Shown here: positions 1 through 8,339 of the stretch, one piece after another
Layout of the letters: every line of letters begins with the position of its first letter
Numbering within the stretch: the stretch's first letter is position 1
NCBI RefSeq assembly: GCF_002939385.1
Contig: NZ_MULI01000045.1
Coordinates: 1-58,263 of the forward strand
Length of the DNA stretch: 58,263 bases
From: Streptomyces sp. MH60
Lineage (GTDB): Bacteria; Actinomycetota; Actinomycetes; Streptomycetales; Streptomycetaceae
Direction of reading: 5' to 3'
Made by a program: the position numbers and the translations under genes
Notes under the pieces: model-generated
Told to the model about the DNA's origin: nothing
What the model saw: only the letters and a program-made list of their open reading frames with translations
Databases searched by the model: none

Positions 1-681
1 GACGCGGACCGGCGCCTGCGCGAGGCGTCCTCGGCCCGCGACGCCGCCGCCCGGTGCTGCGCCGAGCTGGACCGGCTGTCCGCGCACGCCACCGCGTCCG
101 TGCGCCGGCTCGCCCCGCTGCGCGAGGAGCACACCCGGGTCGCCCGCCTCGCCTCCCTCACCGCGGGCACCTCGGCGGACAACGAACGCCGGATGCGCCT
201 GGAGTCCTACGTACTGGCCGCCCGCCTCGAACAGGTCGCCGCCGCGGCCACCGCCCGCCTGCTGCGCATGTCCTCCGGCCGCTACACCCTCGTCCACTCC
301 GACGACCGCACCGGCCGCGGCCGCAGCGGCCTCGGTCTGCACGTCGTCGACGCCTGGACCGGCCGCGAGCGCGACACGGCCACGCTGTCCGGCGGCGAGA
401 CGTTCTTCGCGTCGCTCGCCCTCGCGCTCGGTCTCGCCGACGTCGTCACCGACGAGGCGGGCGGCGTCCGCCTGGACACCCTCTTCATCGACGAGGGCTT
501 CGGCAGCCTCGACGACCAGACCCTCGACGAGGTCCTCGACGTCCTGGACGCACTGCGCGAGCGGGACCGCAGCGTCGGCATCGTCAGCCATGTCGCCGAC
601 CTGCGCCGCCGCATCCACGCCCAACTGGAGGTCGTGAAGGGGCGGTCGGGTTCGGTACTGCGGCAGCGGGGCGCCGGCTGA
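1..681 (+). CDS. sbcC: SbcC exonuclease subunit, C-terminal part
   Basis: The frame is open from base 1 and ends with TGA at 679-681, giving the last 226 residues of an SMC/Rad50-type ATPase. It carries the ABC signature LSGGETFFASLALALGLA, then the Walker B segment LDTLFIDEGFGSLD, the usual pair at the C-terminus of SbcC. SbcC pairs with the SbcD nuclease to cleave hairpins and DNA ends. The N-terminal Walker A lobe, the coiled coil and presumably sbcD lie upstream, outside the window. Identification rests on motif pair and spacing. Another Rad50-like ATPase is possible but less likely. Confidence 0.92.
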   Translation, partial: DADRRLREASSARDAAARCCAELDRLSAHATASVRRLAPLREEHTRVARLASLTAGTSADNERRMRLESYVLAARLEQVAAAATARLLRMSSGRYTLVHSDDRTGRGRSGLGLHVVDAWTGRERDTATLSGGETFFASLALALGLADVVTDEAGGVRLDTLFIDEGFGSLDDQTLDEVLDVLDALRERDRSVGIVSHVADLRRRIHAQLEVVKGRSGSVLRQRGAG

Positions 682-708
682 GCGCCGTTCCGGCGCCCCG
701 CGCCGGCC

Positions 709-1155
709 TCAGCGGCCCAGCGGGCGGCGGGGGAGCGGTGAGGAGTAGACGACGCTGGTGGTGACCGAGCCCAGGGCGCTGATCCGGCCGGACACCTCCT
801 CCAGGTGGCGCATCGAACGGGCCGCGACCTTGACGACGAAGCAGTCGTCGCCCGTGACGTGGTGCGCCTCCAGGATCTCCGGCGTGACCGCGACCAGGTC
901 GTGGAACGGTTTGTAGTTGGCGACCGGGTAGCGCAGCCGCACGAACGCCAGGATCGGCAGGCCCAGCCGCTCGGGGTCGACGACCGCCGCGTACCCCTGG
1001 ATGATCCCGGCCTCCTCCAGGCGCCGCACGCGCTCCGTCACCGCGCTCGCGGACATCGAGACGGCACGCGCCAGTTCGGCGAAGCTGGCCCGCCCGTCTC
1101 GCTGGAGGGCGTCGAGGATACGCCAGTCGGTGCCGTCCGGGGAATACTCGGTCAT
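709..1155 (-). CDS. Lrp/AsnC family transcriptional regulator
   Basis: This is a 148-residue protein starting ATG at 1155. An N-terminal winged HTH (about residues 5-60, TDWRILDALQRDGRASFAEL then SASAVTERVRRLEEAGII) is followed by a RAM/AsnC effector domain (FVRLRYP, VTGDDCFVVKV). The size is standard for the family. Longer in-frame starts exist upstream but would run through the intergenic dyad, so I chose 1155. It is divergent from the rhodanese gene at 1277. A perfect inverted repeat at 1173-1208 lies between them and is its most likely operator. The effector is probably an amino acid but cannot be read from sequence. Confidence 0.92.
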   Translation of the reverse strand: MTEYSPDGTDWRILDALQRDGRASFAELARAVSMSASAVTERVRRLEEAGIIQGYAAVVDPERLGLPILAFVRLRYPVANYKPFHDLVAVTPEILEAHHVTGDDCFVVKVAARSMRHLEEVSGRISALGSVTTSVVYSSPLPRRPLGR

Positions 1156-1172
1156 CAGAGATGGATAGCAGG

Positions 1173-1208
1173 GATTCCCCGGCGGGACAAGGCGACGGCC
1201 GGGGAATC
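1173..1208. promoter_or_regulatory. 11-bp perfect inverted repeat, likely Lrp-type operator
   Basis: The arms GATTCCCCGGC (1173-1183) and GCCGGGGAATC (1198-1208) are exact reverse complements separated by 14 bases. The repeat sits in the 121-base gap between the divergent Lrp/AsnC regulator and the rhodanese gene, so one bound regulator could control both. Its function as an operator is inferred from position and symmetry. Confidence 0.6.
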
Positions 1209-1276
1209 GCCCTTCAGGCGGGGCGGTGTGGGCCATAGATTTCCGGCGGGAAGATCCACCGAGGAGAGGCCGGACC

Positions 1277-1768
1277 ATGAGCGTCACCACCCCCGCCGCC
1301 GAGCACGTCAACGCCGTCCTGCGCACAGCCCCCGCACCGTCCGCCGAGGCCGCCGCGTACTTCCGGGCGAGCCTCGCCTTCCACACCGACGTCTCCGACG
1401 TCGCCGACGCACTCGCGGCCGGCGGCGACCCGGGGTTCGTGCTCGTCGACTGCCGTTCCACCGAGTCCTGGGACCAGGGCCACGTCCCCGGCGCCGTCCA
1501 CCTCCCCACCGCGCACGTCCCCGAGCAGGCCGGGCAACTCCTCGACCCCGCGGTGCCGGTGGTGACGTACTGCTGGGGTCCCGGCTGCAACGGGGCGACG
1601 CGCGCGGCCCTCGCCCTCGCCGAACTCGGCTACCGGGTCAAGGAGATGCTCGGCGGCTTCGAGTACTGGGCGCGCGAGGGCTTCGAGTTCGAGACCTGGC
1701 AGGGCGCCGGGCGCCGCGCCGCCGACCCCCTGACCGTTCCGGTGGACGCGGCCGACTGCGGCTGCTGA
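1277..1768 (+). CDS. Rhodanese-domain sulfurtransferase
   Basis: This is a 163-residue protein starting ATG at 1277, with GGAGAGG about 8 bases upstream. One rhodanese domain covers about residues 35-140: VLVDCRSTESWDQGHVPGA is the CH2A-type motif, and VVTYCWGPGCNGATR is the active-site loop with Cys99 as presumed nucleophile, a second Cys at 104 and Arg109. The protein ends in DCGC, adding two C-terminal cysteines. Such proteins carry sulfane sulfur as a persulfide. It is divergent from an Lrp/AsnC regulator across a shared operator-like dyad, so induction by an amino acid or sulfur compound is plausible. The physiological acceptor is unknown. Confidence 0.88.
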   Translation: MSVTTPAAEHVNAVLRTAPAPSAEAAAYFRASLAFHTDVSDVADALAAGGDPGFVLVDCRSTESWDQGHVPGAVHLPTAHVPEQAGQLLDPAVPVVTYCWGPGCNGATRAALALAELGYRVKEMLGGFEYWAREGFEFETWQGAGRRAADPLTVPVDAADCGC

Positions 1769-1789
1769 GCGGCGTGTAGGTTCTGCCGC

Positions 1790-2308
1790 ATGGTGCGATA
1801 CGCGGAGCCGGGCGCGGTGGAGTGGGTCGAGTCGGGCGGAGGGCCGCTGATCGCGGTACCGGAGACGGTCCTGCCGTTCTGGACCGGTGCCGACGGCGAG
1901 GAGACGGACTCCGACTACGACCGGGCCTGCGAGGTCGACGGCCACGTCGGACTGCTCCCGGTCGGCGACTCCACGGCCCTGGTACTCGGCGACGAGCCCG
2001 CTTCCACCGCCTACCTCCCCGACCACGGAGCCTTCGTCCGCTGGTGCGCCGCGGACTCCGAGGACGAGGTGCTGGCCGGGGTACCCGCCGCCCTCGACAC
2101 CGCCGAGTGGCAGCCCGAGGTGTCCTGGCACGTGCCGGGACCCGTGTTCCTGTTCGACGCCGCCTGGCCCGGCGCCGCGTCGGACCGCGCCGACCGGGTG
2201 CGGGTCGCACTGGACCCCGGCCGGTACGCGGTGCGCGCGGCCGAGGTGCGCCCCGGGCCGGAGACCTGGCTGAGCCTCGTACACCTGCGGCGGCTCGCCG
2301 ACCGGTAG
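1790..2308 (+). CDS. Imm21-like immunity-family protein, orphan
   Basis: This 172-residue soluble protein starts ATG at 1790, 21 bases after the rhodanese stop. The N-terminal VEWVESGGGPLIAVPE, followed by DYDRACEVDGHVGLLPVG and ALVLGDEPASTAYLP, matches my memory of the Imm21 immunity family that is common in Streptomyces. Family members are predicted to neutralise polymorphic toxins. No toxin gene lies beside it, so it may be an orphan immunity gene or have been recruited to another role. There is no signal peptide or membrane segment. The family call is from recall and needs a profile match. Confidence 0.65.
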   Translation: MVRYAEPGAVEWVESGGGPLIAVPETVLPFWTGADGEETDSDYDRACEVDGHVGLLPVGDSTALVLGDEPASTAYLPDHGAFVRWCAADSEDEVLAGVPAALDTAEWQPEVSWHVPGPVFLFDAAWPGAASDRADRVRVALDPGRYAVRAAEVRPGPETWLSLVHLRRLADR

Positions 2309-2361
2309 CCGGGACGAAAACGACGTGCGGGGCGATCGCGGTCCGCCCATCATGGGTGCCC

Positions 2362-3207
2362 ATGCCACGACTTCCGCACCCCGCCCCCGAAGACCTGCGC
2401 CGCGACCCGCTGCCCCTGCGCGGCCGCACCGCCCTCGTCACCGGAGCCAGCCGGCGCGGCGGCATCGGCCACGCCGTGGCCCGGCGGCTCGCCGCGTACG
2501 GAGCGAGCGTCTACCTGCACCACCACGTCCCGCACGACGCCGCCATGCCCTGGGGCGCCGACCGCGTGGACGACGTGGTCGACTCCGTACGCGCGGCGCT
2601 CGGCGACCCGGGGGCCGCCGTGCATGCGGGCCCCGGCGACCTCACCCGCCCCGACGCGCCCGGCGAACTCGTCGCCACCGCCGCCGAAGCGCTCGGCGGA
2701 CGGCTGGACGTCCTGGTCGCCAACCACGCGCTCAGCGGGTCCGACGGCACCCTCGACACCGTCGACGCCGCCATGCTCGACGCCCACTGGCAGGTCGACA
2801 CCCGATCGGTGCTGCTGCTGATCCAGGCCTACGCCCGCCACCGCGCCGCCCTGCCGCCGCGCACACCCGGCGGACGGGTCGTGATGATGACCTCCGGCCA
2901 GGACATCGCGGGCGGCATGCCCGGCGAGATCGCCTACGCGCTCCAGAAAGGCGCGCTCGCCTCCGTCACGCGCTCCCTGGCGACCACCCTCGCCGAGCAC
3001 GCCGTCACCGTGAACGCGGTCAACCCCGGCCCCGTGGACACCGACTACATGACCGGCGAGGACTACGACGCCATCGCCGCGCTCTTTCCCGCCGGGCGGT
3101 GGGGGATGCCCGACGACCCGGCCCGCCTCATCGCGTGGCTCGCCACGGACGAGGCGGACTGGATCACCGGTCAGGTCGTCGACTCGGAGGGCGGCTTCAG
3201 ACGGTGA
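2362..3207 (+). CDS. Short-chain dehydrogenase/reductase
   Basis: This 281-residue SDR starts at ATG 2362 (MPRLPHPAPEDLRRDPLPLR), giving about 25 residues before the Rossmann fold. The cofactor loop TGASRRGGIG, the structural segment VANHAL (in place of NNAG), the catalytic Tyr and Lys in YALQK and a preceding MMTSGQ serine are visible. The late NPGPVDT segment is typical of classical SDRs that act like 3-oxoacyl-reductases. The RBS is weak. It ends 24 bases from the convergent DUF885 gene. The substrate is unknown; antibiotic-type aminoglycoside or ketoacyl reductase annotations would be guesses. Confidence 0.88.
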   Translation: MPRLPHPAPEDLRRDPLPLRGRTALVTGASRRGGIGHAVARRLAAYGASVYLHHHVPHDAAMPWGADRVDDVVDSVRAALGDPGAAVHAGPGDLTRPDAPGELVATAAEALGGRLDVLVANHALSGSDGTLDTVDAAMLDAHWQVDTRSVLLLIQAYARHRAALPPRTPGGRVVMMTSGQDIAGGMPGEIAYALQKGALASVTRSLATTLAEHAVTVNAVNPGPVDTDYMTGEDYDAIAALFPAGRWGMPDDPARLIAWLATDEADWITGQVVDSEGGFRR

Positions 3208-3231
3208 GGTGAGCGCGGAGGCGGACGGACG

Positions 3232-4920
3232 TCAGAGCCGGGACAGCTCGTCCACCAGGTCGTCCAGGCCCAGCGAGCCCTGGGAGAGGGCCGCCATGTG
3301 CCAGGCCTTCAGGTCGAACGCGTCGCCGTGCCGCTCGCGGGCCTTCTCCCGGCCCAGCAGCCACGCCCGCTCACCGAGCTTGTAGCCGATCGCCTGGCCC
3401 GGGATCGTCAGGTACCGGGTCAGCTCGCTCTCCACGAAGTCCGCCGGACGGCTGCTGTGCGCCCCGAAGAACTCCTGCGCCAGCTTCGGCGTCCAGCGCT
3501 CACCCGGGTGGAAGGGGGAGTCCGCCGGGATCTCCAGCTCCAGGTGCATGCCGATGTCCACGATGACGCGGGCGGCCCGCATCATCTGCGCGTCCAGGTA
3601 GCCGAGGCGCTGCTCCGCGTCCGTGAGGTAGCCCAGCTCGTCCATCAGCCGCTCCGCGTACAGCGCCCAGCCCTCGGCGTTGGCGCTGACCATGCCCACC
3701 GAAGCCTGGTAGCGGGAGAGGTTTTCCGCCACGTGCGTCCACTGGGCGAGCTGGAGGTGGTGGCCCGGGACGCCCTCGTGGTACCAGGTCGAGACCAGGT
3801 CGTACACGGGGAATCGGGTCTGTCCCATCGTCGGCAGCCAGGTGCGGCCGGGACGCGAGAAGTCCTCCGACGGCGAGGTGTAGTAGGGCGCCGCAGCGCT
3901 GCCGGGCGGCGCGATGCGCGACTCCACCCTCCGTACCCGCTCGGCGAGTTCGAAGTGCGTGCCGTCCAACTGCTCGATCGCCTGGTCCATCAGGCCCTGC
4001 AGCCAGTCGCGGACCTCGTCGACGCCCTCGATGTGCTTGCCGTGCTCGTCCAGGTGCGCCAGCGCCACCCACGGCGTCTTCGCGCCCGGCAGGATCTTCT
4101 CGGCCTCCGCCTTCATCTCGGCCAGCAGGCGGTGGTACTCGGACCAGCCGTACGCGTACGCCTCGTCCAGGTCCAGGTCGGTGCCGTTGTAGTAGCGCGA
4201 CCAGCGGGCGTAGCGCTCCCGGCCCACCGTGTCCGGGGCGCCCTCGATGGCCGGGGCGTACACGTCGCGCATCCAGTCCCGCAGTTCCGCCACGGCGGCG
4301 GTCGCACCCCGGGCGGCCTCGTCCAGCTCGGCGCGCAGCGCCTCGGGGCCGTCGGCGGCGAAGTCCTCGAACCAGCCACGCCCCTCGCCCGTGTCGGCCC
4401 ACTCGCCGAGCTGCTCGACGAAGGTGGCGGTCGGCCGCGGCGCCGCGTACAGCCCGCGCTCCAGGCCCAGGGACAGGGACGCGCGGTAGCCCGCGAACGC
4501 CGCAGGAACCGCCCGCAGCCGCTCGGCGATCCGGGCCCAGTCCTCGTCGGTCCCGGTCGGGGTGAGGGTGAAGACCTCGCGCACCGAGTGGGCGGCGGTG
4601 CCCATGTTGCCGACCGAACGCAGACCCTCGTCGGCCTCGTGGACGGCGAGTTCGGCGGTGAGGCGCTCACGCAGCAGCCGCGCGCAGCGCCGTTCCACGT
4701 CGCTGTCCCCGCCCGGCCGGCGCTCCGCCTCGTCCAGCCGGGCCAGGGTGGTGCGGGCCAGTTCGGCGAGGGCCTCCTGCCCGGCGGGTGAGAAGTCGGG
4801 CAGACGGCTGGAACTCTCCGCGACACCGAGGTAGGTACCGGTGACGGGGTCGAGGGCGATGAGCTCGTCGACGTAGGCGTCGGCGACCTCGCGGGGCAGC
4901 GGGCTCTTGGTCTCTGACAT
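3232..4920 (-). CDS. DUF885 family protein, metallopeptidase-like
   Basis: This 562-residue cytosolic protein starts ATG at 4920 (MSETKSPLPREVADAYVDEL). The DUF885 hallmark is the segment STWYHEGVPGHHLQL near residue 380, an HExxxxHH-like zinc-binding motif. GWALYAERLMDELGYL follows, placing the third-ligand Glu. The length fits the family (about 550-600 residues) and there is no signal peptide. Members resemble M3-like zinc peptidases, but most have no defined substrate. It is the first gene in a minus-strand direction and its neighbours do not suggest a pathway. Confidence 0.88.
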   Translation of the reverse strand: MSETKSPLPREVADAYVDELIALDPVTGTYLGVAESSSRLPDFSPAGQEALAELARTTLARLDEAERRPGGDSDVERRCARLLRERLTAELAVHEADEGLRSVGNMGTAAHSVREVFTLTPTGTDEDWARIAERLRAVPAAFAGYRASLSLGLERGLYAAPRPTATFVEQLGEWADTGEGRGWFEDFAADGPEALRAELDEAARGATAAVAELRDWMRDVYAPAIEGAPDTVGRERYARWSRYYNGTDLDLDEAYAYGWSEYHRLLAEMKAEAEKILPGAKTPWVALAHLDEHGKHIEGVDEVRDWLQGLMDQAIEQLDGTHFELAERVRRVESRIAPPGSAAAPYYTSPSEDFSRPGRTWLPTMGQTRFPVYDLVSTWYHEGVPGHHLQLAQWTHVAENLSRYQASVGMVSANAEGWALYAERLMDELGYLTDAEQRLGYLDAQMMRAARVIVDIGMHLELEIPADSPFHPGERWTPKLAQEFFGAHSSRPADFVESELTRYLTIPGQAIGYKLGERAWLLGREKARERHGDAFDLKAWHMAALSQGSLGLDDLVDELSRL

Positions 4921-4998
4921 GCGGACATCCTCGTACGGATACCGGTGCCGCGTCAGCCCGCTGGACGGGGCCCGATCATGCGGGCGGCCGGATTTCGC

Positions 4999-5490
4999 TC
5001 AGGGCGTGTCCGCGGGCACGGTCGGCGGCAGCAGGGGGCCGCACTCCCACTGCTGGAAGATCAGCCGGGTCTCGACGCGGGCCACCTCCCGCCGGGAGGT
5101 GAACTCGTCCAGGACCAGCCGCTGCAGATCCGCCATGTCCGCGACCGCGACATGCACGAGGTAGTCGTCCGGGCCGGTGAGGTGGAAGACGGTGCGCGAC
5201 TCGGGCAACGCCCGGATCCGCTCCACGAACGGTCCGACCAGCTCCCGCCGGTGCGGGCGCACCTGCACCGACAACAGCGCCTGGAGACCACGTCCCAGCT
5301 TGGCCGGGTCGAGTTCGAGCCGGTGGCCGAGGATCACGCGGGCCCGCCGCAGCCGGGCCACCCGGTCCAGGCAGGTCGAGGGCGCGACGCCGATTTGGGC
5401 GGCGAGATCGCGGTAGGTGGTCCGGGCGTCGTTCTGCAGCAGCCGCAGCAGATGGAGATCCACCGGATCCAGTACGACGGAATCGGCCAT
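4999..5490 (-). CDS. Lrp/AsnC family transcriptional regulator
   Basis: This 163-residue regulator starts ATG at 5490 (MADSVVLDPVDLHLLRLLQN). The HTH (TTYRDLAAQIGVAPSTCLDRVARL) is followed by a RAM domain with FHLTGPDDYLVHVAV. Longer in-frame starts would extend into the divergent gene, so the short start is preferred. It lies back to back with a PLP trans-sulfuration enzyme only 59 bases away. This is the classical arrangement for Lrp-type control of a methionine or cysteine catabolic enzyme (compare bkdR- or mdeR-type pairs). Control of that neighbour is inferred from position. Confidence 0.92.
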   Translation of the reverse strand: MADSVVLDPVDLHLLRLLQNDARTTYRDLAAQIGVAPSTCLDRVARLRRARVILGHRLELDPAKLGRGLQALLSVQVRPHRRELVGPFVERIRALPESRTVFHLTGPDDYLVHVAVADMADLQRLVLDEFTSRREVARVETRLIFQQWECGPLLPPTVPADTP

Positions 5491-5549
5491 GGCCCGAACG
5501 TAGCACGGCGTACGACCCCGCCGGCCCGGTCGGTGTTCACCCTTCGGCC

Positions 5550-6773
5550 ATGGACTCAGCGCGCACGCACACGTCATCACCCGACGACGTACGCACCACC
5601 GCACCCACGGGCAGGGCACTGGCCACCGAGGCCGTGCACGCCGGCCGCGACGACCTCGCCGCCCGGGGACTGCACGCCCCGCCCATCGACCTGTCCACGA
5701 CCTACCCGTCGTACGACAGCCGCGGCGAGGCCGCCCGCATCGACGCGTTCGCCGCCACCGGCGCCGAACCGGACGGGCCGCCGGTCTACGGCCGCCTCGG
5801 CAACCCGACCGTCGCCCGCTTCGAGACGGCGCTGGCCCGGCTGGAGGGGACCGAGGCCGCCGTCGCCTTCGCCAGCGGCATGGCGGCGCTGAGCGCGGTC
5901 CTGCTGGTCCGCGGCTCGATGGGGCTGCGGCACGTCGTCGCCGTACGGCCGCTGTACGGCTGCAGCGACCACCTGCTGACCGCCGGGCTGCTCGGGTCCG
6001 AGGTCACCTGGACCGACCCGGCGGGCGTCGCGGACGCGCTGCGCCCGGACACCGGCCTGGTGCTCGTCGAGTCGCCGGCCAACCCGACGCTGGCCGAGGT
6101 CGACCTGCGGGCCGTGGCGCACGCCTGCGGGTCGGTGCCGCTGCTCGTGGACAACACCTTCGCCACACCCGTGCTCCAGCGCCCCGCCGGACACGGCGCC
6201 CGGCTGGTGCTGCACAGCGCCACCAAGTACCTCGGCGGACACGGCGACGTGCTGGCCGGCGTGGTCGCCTGCGACGAGGAGTTCGCCGGGCGGCTGCGGC
6301 AGGTCCGCTTCGCCACCGGCGGAGTGCTGCACCCGCTGGCCGGCTACCTGCTGCTGCGGGGACTGTCCACCCTGCCGGTCCGGGTACGGGCCGCCTCCGC
6401 CAACGCCGCCAAGCTGGCCGGGCGGCTGGCCGCCGACCCGCGGGTGGCCCGCGTCCACTATCCGCGCATCGGCGGCGCGATGGTCTCCTTCGAGGTCCAC
6501 GGCGACCCGCACGAGGTCATCGGGGGCGTCCGGCTGATCACTCCGGCCGTGAGCCTCGGCAGCGTGGACACGCTCATCCAGCACCCGGCGTCCATCAGCC
6601 ACCGCATCGTGGACCCGGACGACCGGCGGAGCGCCGGGGTGTCCGACCGGCTGCTGCGGCTGTCGGTCGGCCTGGAGGACGTCGACGACCTGTGGGCCGA
6701 CCTGGACCGGGCCCTGGGGGAGCCCGTCGCCGGCGCCGTTCCGCTGCGGCAGGCGCCGGCGCGGACCGCGTGA
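5550..6773 (+). CDS. Cys/Met metabolism PLP enzyme (methionine gamma-lyase or cystathionine gamma-synthase/lyase-like)
   Basis: This 407-residue fold-type I PLP enzyme has the family features in order: YGRLGNPT near residue 80, ASGMAALSAVL, ESPANPT at 174-180, DNTFATP at 201-207, and the Schiff-base lysine K226 in HSATKYLGGHGD. The C-terminal SLGSVDTLIQHPASISH is the typical active-site closure. Motifs do not separate methionine gamma-lyase from cystathionine gamma-lyase or synthase. The divergent Lrp-type regulator 59 bases upstream favours an inducible catabolic lyase such as methionine gamma-lyase. No clear Shine-Dalgarno precedes the ATG. Confidence 0.9.
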   Translation: MDSARTHTSSPDDVRTTAPTGRALATEAVHAGRDDLAARGLHAPPIDLSTTYPSYDSRGEAARIDAFAATGAEPDGPPVYGRLGNPTVARFETALARLEGTEAAVAFASGMAALSAVLLVRGSMGLRHVVAVRPLYGCSDHLLTAGLLGSEVTWTDPAGVADALRPDTGLVLVESPANPTLAEVDLRAVAHACGSVPLLVDNTFATPVLQRPAGHGARLVLHSATKYLGGHGDVLAGVVACDEEFAGRLRQVRFATGGVLHPLAGYLLLRGLSTLPVRVRAASANAAKLAGRLAADPRVARVHYPRIGGAMVSFEVHGDPHEVIGGVRLITPAVSLGSVDTLIQHPASISHRIVDPDDRRSAGVSDRLLRLSVGLEDVDDLWADLDRALGEPVAGAVPLRQAPARTA

Positions 6774-6797
6774 GCGCGCCAGCACGCCCGCCGGCCG

Positions 6798-8168
6798 TCA
6801 CTCCCGGCCGATGCGCTCCCCGTGCGGCAGCGGTGCCGCGGTGCCGGCCGACGGGTCCAGTCGGGCCGTGACGACCAGGGTCCCCTCCTCGATCTGGTAG
6901 TCGAGGGGGAGGCCCAGGCCGCGCATCGCGGCGACCATGCCGGTGTTGGACGCCTGCGTGACCGCGTACACGCTCTCGCAACCCGTCTCCGCCGCCATCG
7001 CCACCAGCCGGGCGAGGAGTTCGCCGCCGATGCCCCGGCGCTGCCACCCGTCCTCGACGAGCAGCGCGACCTCCGTCTCGTCCCTGTCCCAGAGCAGATG
7101 ACCGAGCCCGACGATCCGCCCCGAGGCGGTCTGCACGGCGAGGGTGCGGCCGAAGCGCGGGCTGAGCAGATGGTTGAGATACCGGTCGGCGTCCCCGACC
7201 GGACCGTGGTACCGCATGCCGAGCGTCCGCGCCGAGCAGCGCTCGTGCATCGCCTTCGCGGCCGGAACGTCACGCGTGTCCGCCCGGCGGACCGTGATGT
7301 CGCTCCCCTCGGGCAGCGTCAGCACGTCCCGGCCGCGCGGGACCCGCGGACCGAGCCGGGCGTCCAGCTCGACCAGCGCCCGAGCCCGGGCGAACTCGGC
7401 CGGGGTGAACGGCAGATGGGGGCGCTCCACGCTGATCACCCCGCCCTCGGGGGCGCGCAGCCGCAGCACCGTGTCCTCGAACGTGCCCTCCGGCGGCACG
7501 GCCTGCGCCGCGTGCGCCTCCGTCCGGGCGTCGGCGGTCGCGGGCAGGGACCTGATGGTGCACCGGCCCAGCAACTGCCGCAGCGCCAGTGGCAGTTCCG
7601 CCGCGTCCAGGGCCGTACGGGCGGCCAGGCCCAGCACCCGGGTCGGCGCGTCCACCAGGTCGTGGGCGTCCGCCCGCTCGGTCCAGGTCCGGGCACCGCC
7701 CGCCGCCGTCACCACCTCGGCCAGCTCCGTCCCGCTCAGCTCACCCGGGGCACGGAGCAGGAACTCGTCCACCGTGCCCTCGGTCAGCGGGTGCGTCTGC
7801 AGGCTCAGGATGTCTATCCGCCGCTCGGCGAGGGCCGCGCAGAGTACGGCCAGCGATCCCGGCGCGTCCCGCACCGTCGTCCGCATCCGCCACAGCGCGC
7901 TCTCACCGCCCGGCTCGGCCCCGGCCGGCCCGGTCCCGGCCGCTCCCGAACCGGTCGGTCCGGTCCCGGCCGTCCGCTCGGGGGTCGGTGGCCGGGCGCC
8001 GGTATCCTCCGCCGGCGGCGCCTGCCCGTGGCGTCGTGACCACCGGGTGTGGAAACCCGCCGTGGCGATCAGCGCCGCCAGCGAGGCCAGGACCAGGGCG
8101 GGCACCGCGGTGCCGTGCTCCACGAGGTGCGCCACGGCATCCGTCACATCAGACATGTCTCGACTCAT
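6798..8168 (-). CDS. Membrane-anchored ACT-GNAT fusion protein
   Basis: This 456-residue protein starts at ATG 8168; an alternative ATG lies at 8156. Residues 21-39 form one membrane segment (AVPALVLASLAALIATAGF), followed by a Pro/Gly/Thr-rich linker to about residue 90. An ACT-type domain (TVRDAPGSLAVLCAALAER, residues about 92-165) comes next, and a C-terminal GNAT acetyltransferase domain with the acetyl-CoA loop WQRRGIGGELL and the tail QASNTGMVAAMRGLGL. An ACT domain joined to GNAT suggests amino-acid-controlled acetylation, perhaps of a protein, as in other actinobacterial regulated GNATs. The substrate is unknown. It stands alone between genes of other functions. Confidence 0.85.
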   Translation of the reverse strand: MSRDMSDVTDAVAHLVEHGTAVPALVLASLAALIATAGFHTRWSRRHGQAPPAEDTGARPPTPERTAGTGPTGSGAAGTGPAGAEPGGESALWRMRTTVRDAPGSLAVLCAALAERRIDILSLQTHPLTEGTVDEFLLRAPGELSGTELAEVVTAAGGARTWTERADAHDLVDAPTRVLGLAARTALDAAELPLALRQLLGRCTIRSLPATADARTEAHAAQAVPPEGTFEDTVLRLRAPEGGVISVERPHLPFTPAEFARARALVELDARLGPRVPRGRDVLTLPEGSDITVRRADTRDVPAAKAMHERCSARTLGMRYHGPVGDADRYLNHLLSPRFGRTLAVQTASGRIVGLGHLLWDRDETEVALLVEDGWQRRGIGGELLARLVAMAAETGCESVYAVTQASNTGMVAAMRGLGLPLDYQIEEGTLVVTARLDPSAGTAAPLPHGERIGRE

Positions 8169-8339
8169 GCACCCACTGTGAAGGAACGGTGTTGCGTGAT
8201 CACGAACGCTCTGTGACCGATGGGTAAAGAAGGCTTTCGGGGTGCTTTTCGCCCTTTCGGGCCGGTCGCGGGGGCCGCGCACCGGGGGATGACGCCGGTA
8301 CGCGGCACACCCGACAGGCTACGGGACCGGACGCGCGGG

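Noticed and set aside
709..1590. Long form of the first Lrp/AsnC gene (293 residues)
   Set aside because: The extra N-terminus is low-complexity, crosses the divergent promoter and lies antisense to the rhodanese gene.
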